DNA of 64,000 nucleotides from Cannabis sativa (GCF_029168945.1 NC_083603.1:1798001-1862000); one strand, 5' to 3'. Shown: positions 1-11,640, counted from the first letter of the stretch. Notes: generated by a model not told the origin, from the sequence alone. Made by a program: numbers and translations.

Positions 1-143
1 TTTAAACATAGATTTTTTTTTTGTTATCGATATGCTTGTCTTTCTCGTTGTTCTAGAATATTTACGGTTGTTGCTCATACCTTAATTAAGTAGTTTTTTT
101 TTTTTTTAATATACTTGTCTTTCTCATTATTCTAAAACATTAA

Positions 144-618
144 TGGCATGTTTACTAATATGTAATGGGAATCAATAGTAAAGTAATCATTCCCTTACAT
201 TTGTTTACTTACATTATTAAAATTAGGAAAGGGAGAACTTGATTGAATAAAGGAGAAAAGAAAGGGAGAACTTCTCCTACCAATTTTATAAAGAATGTCA
301 TTAAGGGTAATGAATTTTAATTATTTTTTATTTTATTTTTTAATATTAAATATATAATGACAATTTTGTCCTTTAAAATGTGTCTTACAAAATAACTACC
401 ATATAATATAGTTTAACTCAAAAGGGCAATTTAGTCAATTTAAGCATTCTGATTACGTTTCCTAATAAAGTAAACAAGATAAATCACTACTATTCCATTT
501 CCAAAAAAATTTAGTAAACAACATATTACAAATATTGATTCCGATTATTTTTCATTTATTCCGTTACATTTTTCCTTTAAATTATTCCGATTCTGAATAC
601 TGTATAGTAAACGTGCCA
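144..618. mobile_element. Tourist-like (PIF/Harbinger) MITE
   Basis: A 475-bp AT-rich element with terminal inverted repeats TGGCAYGTTTACTA (left end at 144, right end at 618). It is flanked by the 3-bp direct repeat TAA at 141-143 and 619-621. The inverted similarity continues loosely inward (TGTAATGGGAATC on the left against a related stretch on the right). A TAA/TTA target duplication with short TIRs is the usual signature of PIF/Harbinger MITEs. There is no coding capacity. Confidence 0.75.
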
Positions 619-1601
619 TAAGTATGTTTTGTTGCTCATACCTTAGTAAGATTTGGAGGACAGACTATCCTTCTTGTATTGATGAACTAATGAATAAAGT
701 TTGTATTGAAAAAAATTATTATTCTACTTTGGTTTGTTAGAACTCATCTTATATAATTATTTAATATTTTAGGTTTTATGTTTGGATAGATTAAAATAGT
801 ATCTTTAGTTTAATTTTAATTAAAATAACTTCAAATATAATTTTTATAATTTGATCATCTTTTTCACTTCTTTCACACAGTCATCTATTTTTGAAGATTT
901 TTATAATGTGTTAGAAAATATAACAAAATACCCATCCATTGACTAATATTCAAGCATTTGAACAAACTTTGAAAAGTGCCAAATTGAGCTGTTTTTTTTT
1001 TCTCTTTCTCAATTCTTAAGAGAGACAAACTTTTCAAATGTTCTTAAGGTATACATGTACTTTAATTACAAAAATACTAAACTTATAATAAAAAGATTAA
1101 CAGATAATGCTTACAAAAGAATCCCACAAAAATTAATCAACCAATTCACCCTTCTTCTAAGAAAAAGTTTCTCTCTTCATGAGTGTTTGTTGCTCCTGCA
1201 AATTTCAAGAAAAAAGAAACAAAATCAGTAAACAAATTCTATCAACAACCAAAGTAGAACAATTAGTTAAAAACATCATTAAAGAACAACTATCACAAAA
1301 AGCCAAAATATACTAGTCACCCAGCACAATAGGATTCCTGAAGAGACAAAAACAAGAAAATCATTAGCCAATAAAAGGGATAAACACATATCATTAAACA
1401 AGTTTTGACCACAAGTCAAAATCAATCACTACCCAACTCATTACCACTACTACCCAACAATTTGATCTTAAAGTTTCAAAACCTGGAGCTGGAAAGAAAG
1501 AAAGAAACAAACAAATTATAAGTAATCCAACTTTATCAAGTAAAAGATCCACAATTAATGCATTAGCAAAGATTAAGATTGAGATCTTACCAATTAGAGA
1601 G
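619..1601. other. Intergenic DNA and spliced 3' UTR of the helicase gene
   Basis: From 619 to about 1080 I see only AT-rich sequence. From about 1080 to 1601 the minus strand looks like the 3' UTR of the helicase gene, apparently spliced. A donor-like GTAAGA lies 13 nt after the stop codon (minus strand, about 1589), and acceptor-like pyrimidine-AG sites are seen near 1485, 1336 and 1190. An intron in a 3' UTR is inferred only; transcript reads would settle it. Confidence 0.4.
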
Positions 1602-4118
1602 CTACATGAGAGCCTGGCTTGTTATGTCTTCCAAAACACGTTTGATTTCGGCTTTAGCTCTCTTCACAGATTGTTCGGTAGGTCCTTCAATAAACAAGTA
1701 AAGTTTGCGGTCTCCTGGTCCTGCAACTTGACCCGGCGGGAAGTGCTTCCCCCTAGTAGTAATGGCAGCTCCGGTCCACTCGGTTATAGTTCCCAAAGTT
1801 AACTTATGCGTGACTTTCCAGCGAGCGTTTTGAGGGAAATCGTTTATCTCCAGCTCTGCTCTGTAGTGTTTAGGCCCTGCATCAGCTTGAATTTTCTCTA
1901 GGATATGCTGCAAGTTTACCGATACAGGCAGTTTAGTTTCGGGCACCAATGCTTCTGTTCTGCCTTTGGAGGAAGAAGCGGAGCCATCTATGTCAAGTTC
2001 TTCCTTGCAGACACCTTCATCTTCTGAGTCGGACATAACTTCGAAACCACACGCTTTCGCCTGTGCTTTTTTTGCTGCTATCATCAACTCATCTTCTTCT
2101 TTACTAAACTTGTAACCATCATTTCTCACATAGCCACTTTGTGGTTGTTCCAATCCTTGATTCACTTTTTGCAAGAAACTATCAGCTAGTGCTTTTAAGT
2201 CATCTGGAACAACTTGATCCGAAAGCTCAAGTGCTTTTACTATATGAGGAGCATATCTAGAATCTTCCTCAGATATAAATGTTATAGCACAACCTTTACG
2301 GCCAGCTCGACCTGTTCGACCAACACGGTGAACGTAGTCCTCATAGTAAATTGGCACATCAAAGTTAATCACCAGTTCAAGCTCCTTGACATCTAATCCT
2401 CTAGCAGCAACACTAGTTGCAATCAACAAATTGCAAACATTACTTTTGAAATCGGAAATGGTCGACTCACGATCCGTTTGGTCCTTAGCACCATGAAGAG
2501 ATAGGCAAGGATAACTATGTTTGAGTAAATCCCTGAACAAAGCATCACACTTTTCTTGGGAATGGACAAAAACTAGAATTTTCCCTTTCTCATACCATTC
2601 TCCAAGTATTTCTAATAATCTAAGAAACCTCTCATTTTCAGGCCTCACTTCAACCAGCTGCGTGATGTCCTTATTAACAGCACTCCTTCCACCTACCTGT
2701 ATTTCCACAGGTTTGTGTAACAAACTGCGAGCTAACTTTTCAACTTGACGAGGGAAAGTAGCTGAGAAAAGTACATTTTGTCTATCTGGACGAATATTCC
2801 GAATAATCAAACTGATTTGAGGTTCAAAACCCATGTCAAACATCCTGTCAGCTTCATCCATGACCAAATATGTAACTCTACGGAGATTTGTAATTTTTCC
2901 ACTGCTTGTGCAAAGCATGTCAATCATTCTGCCTGGTGTACAAACAACAATTTCAGCACCCTTTTTTAATTCACTAATTTGTTGGCCAACATCAGAGCCT
3001 CCATATACAGGCACACACCTAATACCTAATACCTTGGAGAACATTTTTATATCACCATGAATCTGTTTAACAAGCTCCCTTGTAGGTGCCATTATAAGCC
3101 CGATAGGCCCCTCTCCTGAAACGACAGGCGGCTGGTCCTTAATATGCCTCAACATTGGTAGCACAAATGCCAGAGTTTTGCCCGAGCCAGTTTTTGCAAT
3201 GCCAATGCAATCTCGACCACTCATAATTGTAGGCAGTGCCTGAACTTGAATTGGCATTGGCTTTTCATATTTAAGTTTCTTTATTGTCTCCAATATTTTA
3301 CTTGTAAGTCCCATTTGGTACCAAGTCTTAACTGGCTTCGGTACATCCTCACCATGTGTAGTCAATTCCAATTCTTCACGGTATGCAGAAACCTCTTTCG
3401 AAGTCATTCTTGATATTTCTTTCACTTCAATATAGAAATTCTTCCTAAATGGCTTATAATCAATTTTCGAATGATCAACAATAGAGAGTTTTTCAGCTTT
3501 TGTCTTCTTAACTCTTTTCATGAACTCATCATCATCTTCTTCATCATCTATCAATTCTCCATCATCCTCAAGATCCCCATAATCCGAATCAGACTCCTCC
3601 CCAGGAATTATTCTACCCAAAGATTTATTCTTCAACTCTATACTTTTCTCATCATTTAGTTTTTCAACTTCAGGCAAAACCATAGTATTTATATAAGCAT
3701 CTAATGGATCAATCTCCTCATCAACAGAAACCCCATCAACCCCATTCTGCAAACCAATTTTCATTCCATCCCTAACTTCATCATCACTAACTTGATCGAT
3801 TTCTCCATCAGATTGTTCATCTTCAAGGCTCCAAATCTTCCTATCATTCACCTCCCAAATTTTCTCTCTTCCAACTTCTTCATTCTTTCTCCTGAATTCT
3901 TGCCACTGCTGAACTCTCTTCCTCCGCTTCTCAACCTCTTCCCCTAATTTTCGCTCTTCATCCTCACCAGTACTTCTCCTCTTTCTAGATCTAGAACTCT
4001 CTCTGCACCTACCAGAGCTTGATTCATCCTCTCTCTCCTTAAAATCACCATCATTCCTTCTCCTCTCTCTTTCTTTCTTTAATTCTTTTCTCTTACCATT
4101 ACGCTTCAAAGCTTCCAT
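1602..4118 (-). CDS. DEAD-box ATP-dependent RNA helicase, Prp5/RH42-RH45 type
   Basis: Single-exon coding region of 838 aa, starting at the ATG at 4118 (reading further upstream gives only a TTG at 4124). The first 60 residues are rich in Lys, Arg and Ser (RS-like), and an acidic tract lies near 170-200. The helicase core carries the Q motif region (about 265-295), AKTGSGKT (308-315), PTRELV (about 346), DEAD (421-424), SAT (452-454), ARGLDV (about 572) and HRVGRTGR (597-604). A C-terminal KH-like region (about 745-830) is typical of plant Prp5 homologues. Yeast and human members remodel U2 snRNP during branch-site recognition in the nucleus, and Arabidopsis RH42 (RCF1) is linked to cold-tolerant splicing. 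This protein is shorter than the Arabidopsis pair (about 990-1170 aa) because its N-terminal RS/coiled region is short. A 5' UTR intron is likely (donor near 4314, acceptor near 4180, minus strand). Confidence 0.93.
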   Translation of the reverse strand: MEALKRNGKRKELKKERERRRNDGDFKEREDESSSGRCRESSRSRKRRSTGEDEERKLGEEVEKRRKRVQQWQEFRRKNEEVGREKIWEVNDRKIWSLEDEQSDGEIDQVSDDEVRDGMKIGLQNGVDGVSVDEEIDPLDAYINTMVLPEVEKLNDEKSIELKNKSLGRIIPGEESDSDYGDLEDDGELIDDEEDDDEFMKRVKKTKAEKLSIVDHSKIDYKPFRKNFYIEVKEISRMTSKEVSAYREELELTTHGEDVPKPVKTWYQMGLTSKILETIKKLKYEKPMPIQVQALPTIMSGRDCIGIAKTGSGKTLAFVLPMLRHIKDQPPVVSGEGPIGLIMAPTRELVKQIHGDIKMFSKVLGIRCVPVYGGSDVGQQISELKKGAEIVVCTPGRMIDMLCTSSGKITNLRRVTYLVMDEADRMFDMGFEPQISLIIRNIRPDRQNVLFSATFPRQVEKLARSLLHKPVEIQVGGRSAVNKDITQLVEVRPENERFLRLLEILGEWYEKGKILVFVHSQEKCDALFRDLLKHSYPCLSLHGAKDQTDRESTISDFKSNVCNLLIATSVAARGLDVKELELVINFDVPIYYEDYVHRVGRTGRAGRKGCAITFISEEDSRYAPHIVKALELSDQVVPDDLKALADSFLQKVNQGLEQPQSGYVRNDGYKFSKEEDELMIAAKKAQAKACGFEVMSDSEDEGVCKEELDIDGSASSSKGRTEALVPETKLPVSVNLQHILEKIQADAGPKHYRAELEINDFPQNARWKVTHKLTLGTITEWTGAAITTRGKHFPPGQVAGPGDRKLYLFIEGPTEQSVKRAKAEIKRVLEDITSQALM

Positions 4119-5140
4119 AATCAAAATTATTGCACGAATTAATACAGGCGCACACCCAAAAACCCTAGCAAATCAAATTTTCGTAATACCTAGAAAAAGA
4201 AAACTCAATCCAATCCAATCCAAAATAAATAATCAAAGAATACAGACGATCAAATGAAACTATGGAATTCTCAAAGATTCATTTAAACCACAGAAATCAA
4301 GAAATTCGACGAACCTGTTAGTAGATCAAGAGCAGAGAGTATCGCAAGCCAAAACCCTAAAAAGTTTTCTTCTTTTTACTGAATTGAATTTTGGTTTAGG
4401 GGAAACACTGAGCTCTTATATAGGTTTCGTCTGTGCCTAGTTTTTTTTTGTATAATAGAATTAATAATAAAAAGATATTCATTCAAAAATAATAATAAAA
4501 AAAAAGATTTTTTTTTTATGTTTTTATATTAAAAAAATAATGAAAATTTTAACTTTTTCTACCAGCAAAAGAAAAATATTCTTATATTTATAAAATTCTT
4601 TTAAATCTTTCTTTGAGCAAAAAAAAAAAAAATCATATATCCAACACAATTTTTATCTAAGAATATTTTATTCAAAAGTTATGAAAAAAATTAAATCGCA
4701 ATTTGAGCTATAAAAATAATTTCTAGAAATTTTTTCTATATAATTTAATAAAAAATATGTATAGATTAAAAATTTATTTATGTAAAGTTAATAATTTTAT
4801 TTTGAATTGTAATACATGATTATATTTATTCAAAAATAATTTTATTATACTATAATATTTTTTTAGTTATTAACTTATTGTTGTTATATTTGATATTTTT
4901 AGTATTTTAATTAATTTTTTCTAATAAATCTTTATTCAGTTATAACTTCTAATTGTCATATATAATATATAATAAATATCTATAAAAAATACGAATATAT
5001 CATAGCTATGGACCTATGGTAAAACTTATGAGACTAAAATATTTGATGGTAATAAAAGTTTGTAAACGGAATTAATGGTGGTTATGAAAATCTGAATTAA
5101 AATTCTTATGGTAAAAATTTACAAAAAAAAAAAAAAAACG
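4119..5140. other. Helicase 5' UTR/promoter and AT-rich intergenic DNA
   Basis: The helicase 5' UTR, with a probable intron, and promoter occupy about 4119-4440; TATATAGG at about 4417-4424 could place a minus-strand start. From about 4440 to 5140 there are only AT-rich stretches with A/T runs and no supportable gene. Confidence 0.5.
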
Positions 5141-5148
5141 TTGGTTAC

Positions 5149-5376
5149 CAGGGACGGATCCAAGTGTATTGGTTTGGGGCTATAGCCCCCGCTAACAAAA
5201 ATATTACTTTTTAAAAAATTAAATGTAATTTTTTAAATTTGATAATTATAGATCAAAATAATAGAAAAAGTCCCATAAAATTAAATAAATCTAGTAAGAA
5301 TGATTATAATATAGGTATAAATATTTTTAAATGATAAATAAGCACTCACAAAGTAAAAATTATAGATCCGTCACTG
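5149..5376. mobile_element. hAT-type MITE with perfect 8-bp TSD
   Basis: A 228-bp element beginning CAGGGACGGATC and ending GATCCGTCACTG, so the ends are near-perfect inverted repeats. It is flanked on both sides by the identical 8-mer TTGGTTAC (5141-5148 and 5377-5384). An 8-bp TSD with CAG...CTG-type ends is the hAT hallmark. There is no coding capacity; an autonomous partner would be needed for movement. Confidence 0.85.
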
Positions 5377-5580
5377 TTGGTTACAAAAATTGATTTTAAT
5401 ATATATATTTTTTTTCTTTTTGGAGGGGATTTTAATACTTTTAGTGAATGAAAAATGTTTTTTTTTAAGAAAATAACTATGAATTTTTTTATTTGCAAGG
5501 AATGGAATTATATAAAAAAAATTAAAGACTCCCAAAATAATTACAATTTTTTCCTACAAGAATGGAGCAAATTAATAACC

Positions 5581-5628
<48 letters not shown>

Positions 5629-5630
5629 GA
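5581..5630. repeat. (ATT)n microsatellite
   Basis: About 16 uninterrupted ATT/TTA triplets about 325 bp upstream of the antiporter start codon, within its likely promoter or 5' UTR. Probably length-polymorphic. Confidence 0.9.
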
Positions 5631-5953
5631 GATAGAATAACCATCTATTCTCCTCAAACACCTCAATCATTCACAGCCACTAATAACAAAAGAAGAACAA
5701 TAACCAATTAATTAACTTCAATTACTTAATAAGAAAAGGTCAAACTCTTAATTAATTAATTAATTATTATTTCTTCAATTAATTTTCTCAAGAGAAAAGA
5801 AAAGAGAAAGATCATAGGAAAAACAAAAGAAAACATAAAGAGAGAAAAGACAGAGAATTTTTGATGATTGATGATGATGTTTGAGATTATTATTATGAAT
5901 GTGTTATAAGAAAAGAAATATAATATATATTTATATTTATTTATATATAAATA

Positions 5954-8900
5954 ATGGCTTATAGTAATTCAAGCTCCATTAATGACTTTGGAAGCTTTTC
6001 ATTTGGAGATAGCCAATGCAGAGGGAGACTCACTGAGCTATTCACCAAAGTGGCTATTAATCTTTTGGGATTTTTCTTAATTGCTGGTCTTTGTAATGCT
6101 TTTCATTACATTTTGAAGCCAATTTCACAACCAAGGATCACCTCAGATACATTTGTATGTTTTTTCTCTTTTTAATTTATATCATATATATAATTTATTA
6201 TACATGTTAATAATCTATGCTAAAATATACTTTAAATTAATGTCATTTTGCGAAATCAAAATGTATTTTTGTTATTTTTTACAAAGTAACTTTTTTGACA
6301 CACTCGATATTTTGTTAAACGCATTTATACCCTTCTCGTGATTATAATCGAATGCACCAGATTCTATCAGAACTCTATAGTTTGAATAGTGCACCATGTC
6401 TGTGCTTAGGGCCCACCAAGCCCGGAAAGAAAAGTCACTTTCTAATATTTTCGTGAAATCATTATATTACCCAAATTTTCAATCTTCGTGTTGTAATCTT
6501 AAATTTTTTTTAATTAGCGAAAAAAATAAGCATTAGTAAGAGCCTATTTCATTATGCTAATATGGTATTCTCTAAAGTAATTGGAACAAGTTTGTCTCAT
6601 TTATAGAATAAAGTATAGTAATGATTAATGGCTTTAATTGTGTGATTAATGTTTTTTTTTCACTATGATCTTTATGTTATACAGGTTGGTTTACTAATTG
6701 GAAACTTGGGATTTGTACAAAGAGCAGTAAACTACTCATCAGCAAAAACACTAAGATTCATAATAGATTTTGGAATGATTTGTTACATGTTTGCATTAGG
6801 TATAGAAATGGATCCATATGCACTCTTTAGAGTACCAACAAAAGATGCAAAAGTAGCCTATGCAGGATTAGTGTCAACCTTCATCTTAGCATGTGCTATA
6901 ATCCCATTCATGCATTACACAAACCAATTTGAAACAGCCTTCACACTCTCACTCTCCATTGCCCTTTCAAGCACAGCCTCACCGGTCCTCACTCGCCTCA
7001 TAACAAGCCTAAAAATAGGCAAATCAGACATAGGAAGGCTTGTGATCGGTGCAGGAATGCACTCTGATTTCATAACCACTCTTGTATTCTCCCTAGGGTA
7101 CATAATTTACCCGGTTCATAAAGATGGCGATCATGATCTACATCCCGCTACATTTACTCAACTTAAAACCGCCATACAAATGAGTTGTGCATTGTTGTTT
7201 CAAACAATTGTTGCAGCTACATTGTCACCAATTTTCATGAATTGGGTCAATAATGAAAATCCAGAAGGGAAGCCTTTGAAAGGGTCACATTTGGTGCTTT
7301 CGGTTGCTTTCATGACTTTGATTTGTTGTTGCTCACCGGTGTATGGATATAGCCCGATTTTGAGTGCTTTTATGGCTGGAATTTTTATGCCAAGAGAAGG
7401 GAGAGTGTCAAAATGGGTGGTTAGTAAGATTAATTACTTGTTAACTACTTTGTTTTACCCAATATTTTTCTTTTGGATGGGGTATGAGGCTACTTTGGTG
7501 GATTTTGAGGTTGGTCATTTGATGACTTGGGCAAGGTTGTTTGTGCTATTTGGTGTAGCTACTATTGGTAAAGTTTCTGGTACAATAATTTCTGGTGCTA
7601 TGTTGGGATTCAATTGGCCTGAGTCTATTGCAATTGGCTTGCTTTTAACCACTAAAGGACATTTTCACATTTACTTGGCTATTGCTGCAAAAACAGTTAG
7701 TTTCTATAACCCTTTCTCTTTTTGTTTTGGTAAATATAGTATGTCTCAATAATATTGTTAGTTCTTACTGTTCATGTGTTATGATATAATTGGTAAAAAT
7801 GCAGGCTGAAGCAACATCAACATCAACCACAATAGTAATGATAATTGCAGTGTTTTTCACTGTTGTTCATGCACCATCAGTAGTAGCACAAATCATCAAA
7901 CGCGCAAGAAAACGCGCACCAACACACCGAATGGCACTTCAATTGCTTGATCCATCAAACGAATTAAGAATCTTGTTATGCCTTCATGGACCTCACAATG
8001 TGCCTAGCACAATAAATTTCATGGAAATATCTCGGGGCTCGGCTGATCCTGGCATTGTTGTGTATGTAACCGATATGATTGAGCTCACAAACGAAATTTC
8101 AGCCACATTGGTGAAGGGAGATGGACCGGACACTGTGACTGTAACCGATGCTGGTGTGGTTGAGAAGAGAAATCAAGTTACTAGCGCGGTTGAGGCTTAT
8201 GTCAACGAAAATGGCGATGGTATCACGCTTAGACGAATGCTTGCACTCTCAACATTTAGTGGATTGTCTCAAGATGTATGCATTTTGGCAGAGGATTTAA
8301 TGGTTGCTCTTATTATATTGCCTTTTCATAAGACTTTGAAAGCTGATGGAACACTTGATGGTGGCAATTCTGGTTTTCGATATGTCAATCGAAAGGTAAC
8401 ATTTTCTTTTTTTTAGAATGATCACACAACACAAGCATCTGCATATAGAAAAAGACAGCTTTGATCCTTGATATGTTATTAGCAAGTAACTCATTATAAT
8501 TTGTCATAACATATGGAGTAAAGGGTCTCAATTGAAATTATGTAAAGATATAAACTTTGTATAAACTAACTTAAAATCACAACTTAGAAATCTTTCATAG
8601 ACTATGGAATGAAGGGTCTCAATTGAACTTGTGTAAAGATATAAACTTTCTTTGAATTAACCAAAAATCATCACAACTTAGAAATTGTCATAAACTATGG
8701 AATAAAGGGTCTTTATTGAAGTTATGTAAAGACATAAACTTTGAATAAACTAACTGAAAATGATCGCAACTTAGAAATTGTCATAAACTATGGAATAAAG
8801 GGTCTTTATTGAAGTTATTTAAAGATATAAACTTTGTATAAACTAACTGAAAACCAACACAACTTAGAAATTGTCATAAACTATGGAATAAAGGGTCTTT

Positions 8901-10029
8901 ATTTTCAGTTAGTTTAAACTTTGTATAAACTAACTGAAAATCATCACAACTTAGAAATTGTCATAAACTATGGAATAAAAGGTTTTTATTGAACTTGTGT
9001 AAAGCTATAAACTTTGTATAAACCAACTTAAAATAACAAAAGAAACTTGTCATAAACAATGGAATAAAGGGTCTCAATTGAAGTTATGTAAAGATATAAA
9101 CTTTCTATAAACTAACCTAAAATCACAACTTAGAAAAGTCATAAAATATAGAATAAAGGGTCTCAATTAAAGTTATGTAAAGATTTTTATAAACTAACCT
9201 AAAATCACAACTTAGAAAATTATAATTTGTCATAAAAACAATGGAATAAAGGGTCTCAATAGAAGTTACGTAAAGATATAAACTTTGTATAAACTAACTT
9301 AAAATCACAACTTAGAATGAACACACAAAGCATTGGCATATAGTCCTATGTTATTATCATGTCTAGAAGAAATGACCAATTAACATCTTAATATTATGGT
9401 TGAAACTTAAACAGGTGTTGAGGAGTGCACCATGCTCAGTTGGGATTTTAATTGACAGAGGTTTTGGATTACAAGACAAAATGTCAAAACCTTATGTAAC
9501 ACTCAATGTAGCTGTGATATTCATTGGTGGTAAAGATGATAGGGAGGCATTAGCCTATGCTAGCCGAGTAGCGCGCCATCCAGGAGTGAAGCTCACAGTG
9601 ATAAGATTCTTAGTCGACGCAAATTCAGAAAACGCGATGAGAAGGACAGGAAACTATAGAATCAACATCGACGAGCAACAAGAGGAAACCAACCTTGACG
9701 ACGAATGCTTTGCTGATTTCTATGAAAGATTTGTTGGGAGTGGTCACGTTTCATACATGGAAAAACATCTTGCTAATTCAGCTGAGACATACTCAACTTT
9801 GAGATCATTTGAAGGACAATACTCACTCATCATTGTAGGGAGAGGTGGAAGAGTGAACTCAGTTTTGACATTTGGTATGAATGATTGGCAACAATGCCCC
9901 GAATTAGGCCCCATTGGAGATGTTCTTTCGGGGTCAGATTTTTCGGCTACAACTTCAGTTTTAATCATCCAACAACATAATCTAAGAGGAGAATTAGATG
10001 GTCTTGATGATGATTTCTCAATCATGTAA
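5954..10029 (+). CDS. CHX28: Cation/H+ antiporter, CHX28-like (CPA2 family)
   Basis: Four coding exons: 5954-6154, 6685-7695, 7805-8395 and 9415-10029. All introns are GT-AG and phase 0, giving 804 aa. The N-terminal half (about residues 30-450) is a Na+/H+ exchanger-type membrane domain with about 11-12 hydrophobic segments. The C-terminal half is the soluble region typical of CHX proteins, with two universal-stress-like parts (about 450-600 and 640-800) and an acidic tail. CHX proteins exchange K+ or Na+ for protons on endomembranes or the plasma membrane. CHX28 rather than another CHX is suggested by the overall sequence and by the PHD gene downstream: from memory, Arabidopsis AT3G52080 (CHX28) lies beside AT3G52100 (a PHD protein). 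Intron 3 is enlarged by a 90-bp tandem repeat. No frameshifts were seen, so the gene looks functional. Confidence 0.9.
8500..9320. repeat. Tandem repeat of ~90-93 bp in antiporter intron 3
   Basis: About nine imperfect copies of a 90-93 bp AT-rich unit. Each contains a variant of GGAATAAAGGGTCTC, then a TATAAACTTTGTATAAACTAAC-like segment, then CACAACTTAGAAATTGTCAT. The marker GGGTCT recurs near 8523, 8613, 8706, 8799, 8892, (8981), 9067, 9157 and 9249. Some units have small deletions. The array fills almost the whole of intron 3 (8396-9414). Confidence 0.9.
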
Positions 10030-10585
10030 TAATAGAGTCTTTTGATTTTTGAAATTAGACAAAGAAACTTAGTTTAGAGCTACTTTAGGCATATAATGTT
10101 ATAGTATCATATACCATAACACTTGTAAGAAAGAAAAGAGTTAAGTTAGAGGAGAGAAAAGAGTTAGAGGTAAATATAGTGTAAAATCAAGTGTAGGATT
10201 TAAGCTATAGAAAAGTGTTTGCCTTATAACAACTTTTTTTTACCAATTCAAATTCATTCTTCTTATTATTATTGCACACCATAATGATAAGTTATAATCA
10301 TCCATGTTTTTTATAATGATAATTGATAAGTTGTATTGTTTTCTATTTTTTTTTAATCTGGTTGTAATGGTTGAAAAGCTTATAATTGAGTGATGGTTTA
10401 TTCTTAAAAACATAAAAATCTTTACTTTTTCGATTTATTAGAAAATGGTATAGTTTCTCTATAAGAAGGTAATGTGATTTTATATCTTACAATATAATTT
10501 ATTGGATTTATTGGGTGCTTATAACACCCTACTAAAATTGGTACACTAATACTACTTCTAATTGTTTCTAAGAATTTTTTAGTAT
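10030..10585. other. Antiporter 3' UTR and AT-rich spacer
   Basis: Probable 3' UTR to about 10330, then AT-rich sequence. I see no gene or clear element. Confidence 0.4.
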
Positions 10586-10868
10586 AAATTTTTTTATAGT
10601 GGTGTATGTTATAGTTATTTAAGATATTCTACAAAATTTTGAAGAATTTTAAATAATTTACAATATAAAAATCAATATTCAAATCATCTATTTCACACGT
10701 GTATAAAATAAAAAAGTCACACATATAACAAACTCTTTAAATACTATTTTTGACACATATAACAAACTCTTTAAATACTATTTTGACATGTTAAATTTTT
10801 ATAAATTTCTTAAAATTTTGTCAGATGTCGTAAATAACTACAACGTACACGATTATAAAAAAAATTGG
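10586..10868. repeat. Foldback MITE-like element, copy 1
   Basis: The left arm (TTTTTTTATAGTGGTGTATG, then GTTATAGTTATTT) is matched by an inverted right arm ending at about 10868. The inverted similarity covers about 40-60 bp per end. Inside is a short tandem duplication (GACACATATAACAAACTC) at about 10712 and 10751. A related segment with the same internal order (copy 2) lies at about 11090-11320. No convincing TSD was found. Confidence 0.5.
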
Positions 10869-10879
10869 ACTAAATATTT

Positions 10880-11075
10880 TTTTAGATACCAAAACAGATA
10901 AGAGCGCATCGGTGCACCCATTTTAAGGGGGTGTATTTTAGAATTTTTTCAAATCATTTTGAGAAACAGTAGTTTTAAAGACCAAAAAATCATAGAATGA
11001 TTCTAAGTGCACACCCCTAAAAAGGGTACACCGTGGACCCCTTGTCTGTTTCGATATATATCTGGAAGAATTTTG
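10880..11075. repeat. Inverted-repeat element between the two foldback copies
   Basis: The left arm, about 10898-10922, carries AAACAGATAAG and CGGTGCACCC. The right arm, about 11018-11052, carries the inverted forms GGGTACACCG and CTTGTCTGTTT. The loop is about 100 bp. The palindromic layout suggests a small MITE inserted between copies of the foldback family. Confidence 0.45.
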
Positions 11076-11089
11076 TAGTCTAATTATTT

Positions 11090-11320
11090 TCATAGTTGTG
11101 TAAATTTTACAAAATTTTAAAAAATTCAGAATAATTTATAATATAAAAAGTACTATTTAGACAGTCTATATCACAATCGTATCAAATAAAAGAGTCACGC
11201 GTGTAATAGACTATTTAAACTCTATTTTTAGGGTGTTAAATTTCTTTAAATGTGTCAAAATTTTGTAAAATATCTTAAATAACTACAACATACATTATTA
11301 TAAAATAGATTTGATTAAAA
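11090..11320. repeat. Foldback MITE-like element, copy 2
   Basis: Related over its length to 10590-10870 (CACAAAATTTTAAAGAATTT-type arm, TATAAAAAGT core, GTGTTAAATTTCTTTAAA, CTTAAATAACTACAACAT end), with many small differences. Its outer ends are less well conserved than those of copy 1. Confidence 0.45.
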
Positions 11321-11419
11321 AATTCTCGAAATAGTGAAATTTTCCAAAACCATATTATAAACTAATTTATTTAATAGTATCACACGTTGTCAAATGGAAG
11401 ATTACAAACAAAAGGATTG

Positions 11420-11640
11420 TCGTTTAGTCAAACTAACAAACAACGACATGTCTTTATTAAAATTCAAAAAAACGACACGTCGTAACTAGAAATGAAAGAG
11501 TACGACACCCTCTATTACAGACCCCCGCAAATATTGTCGTTTAGTCAAATAACAACAAAACGACATGTCGTTTATTAATCATAAAACGACACATCGTAAT
11601 TACAATTACGTGATACAAAACGACATCGTCTAATCCAAGC
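11420..11640. promoter_or_regulatory. Repeated palindromic ACGACATGTCGT motifs upstream of the PHD gene
   Basis: Two related ~70-bp units (about 11418-11487 and 11534-11603) start TTGTCGTTTAGTCAAA. They contain ACGACATGTC(GT) followed by AAAACGACAC(G/A)TCGTAA. The perfect 12-mer palindrome ACGACATGTCGT is at about 11560. They lie 330-540 bp upstream of the start codon. They could be cis-elements or a small transposon relic; the sequence does not decide. Confidence 0.4.

Noticed and set aside
5954..6175. Antiporter exon 1 as a separate small membrane protein
   Set aside because: A clean GT donor at 6155 and phase-0 joining to exon 2 at 6685 give the conserved CHX N-terminus.
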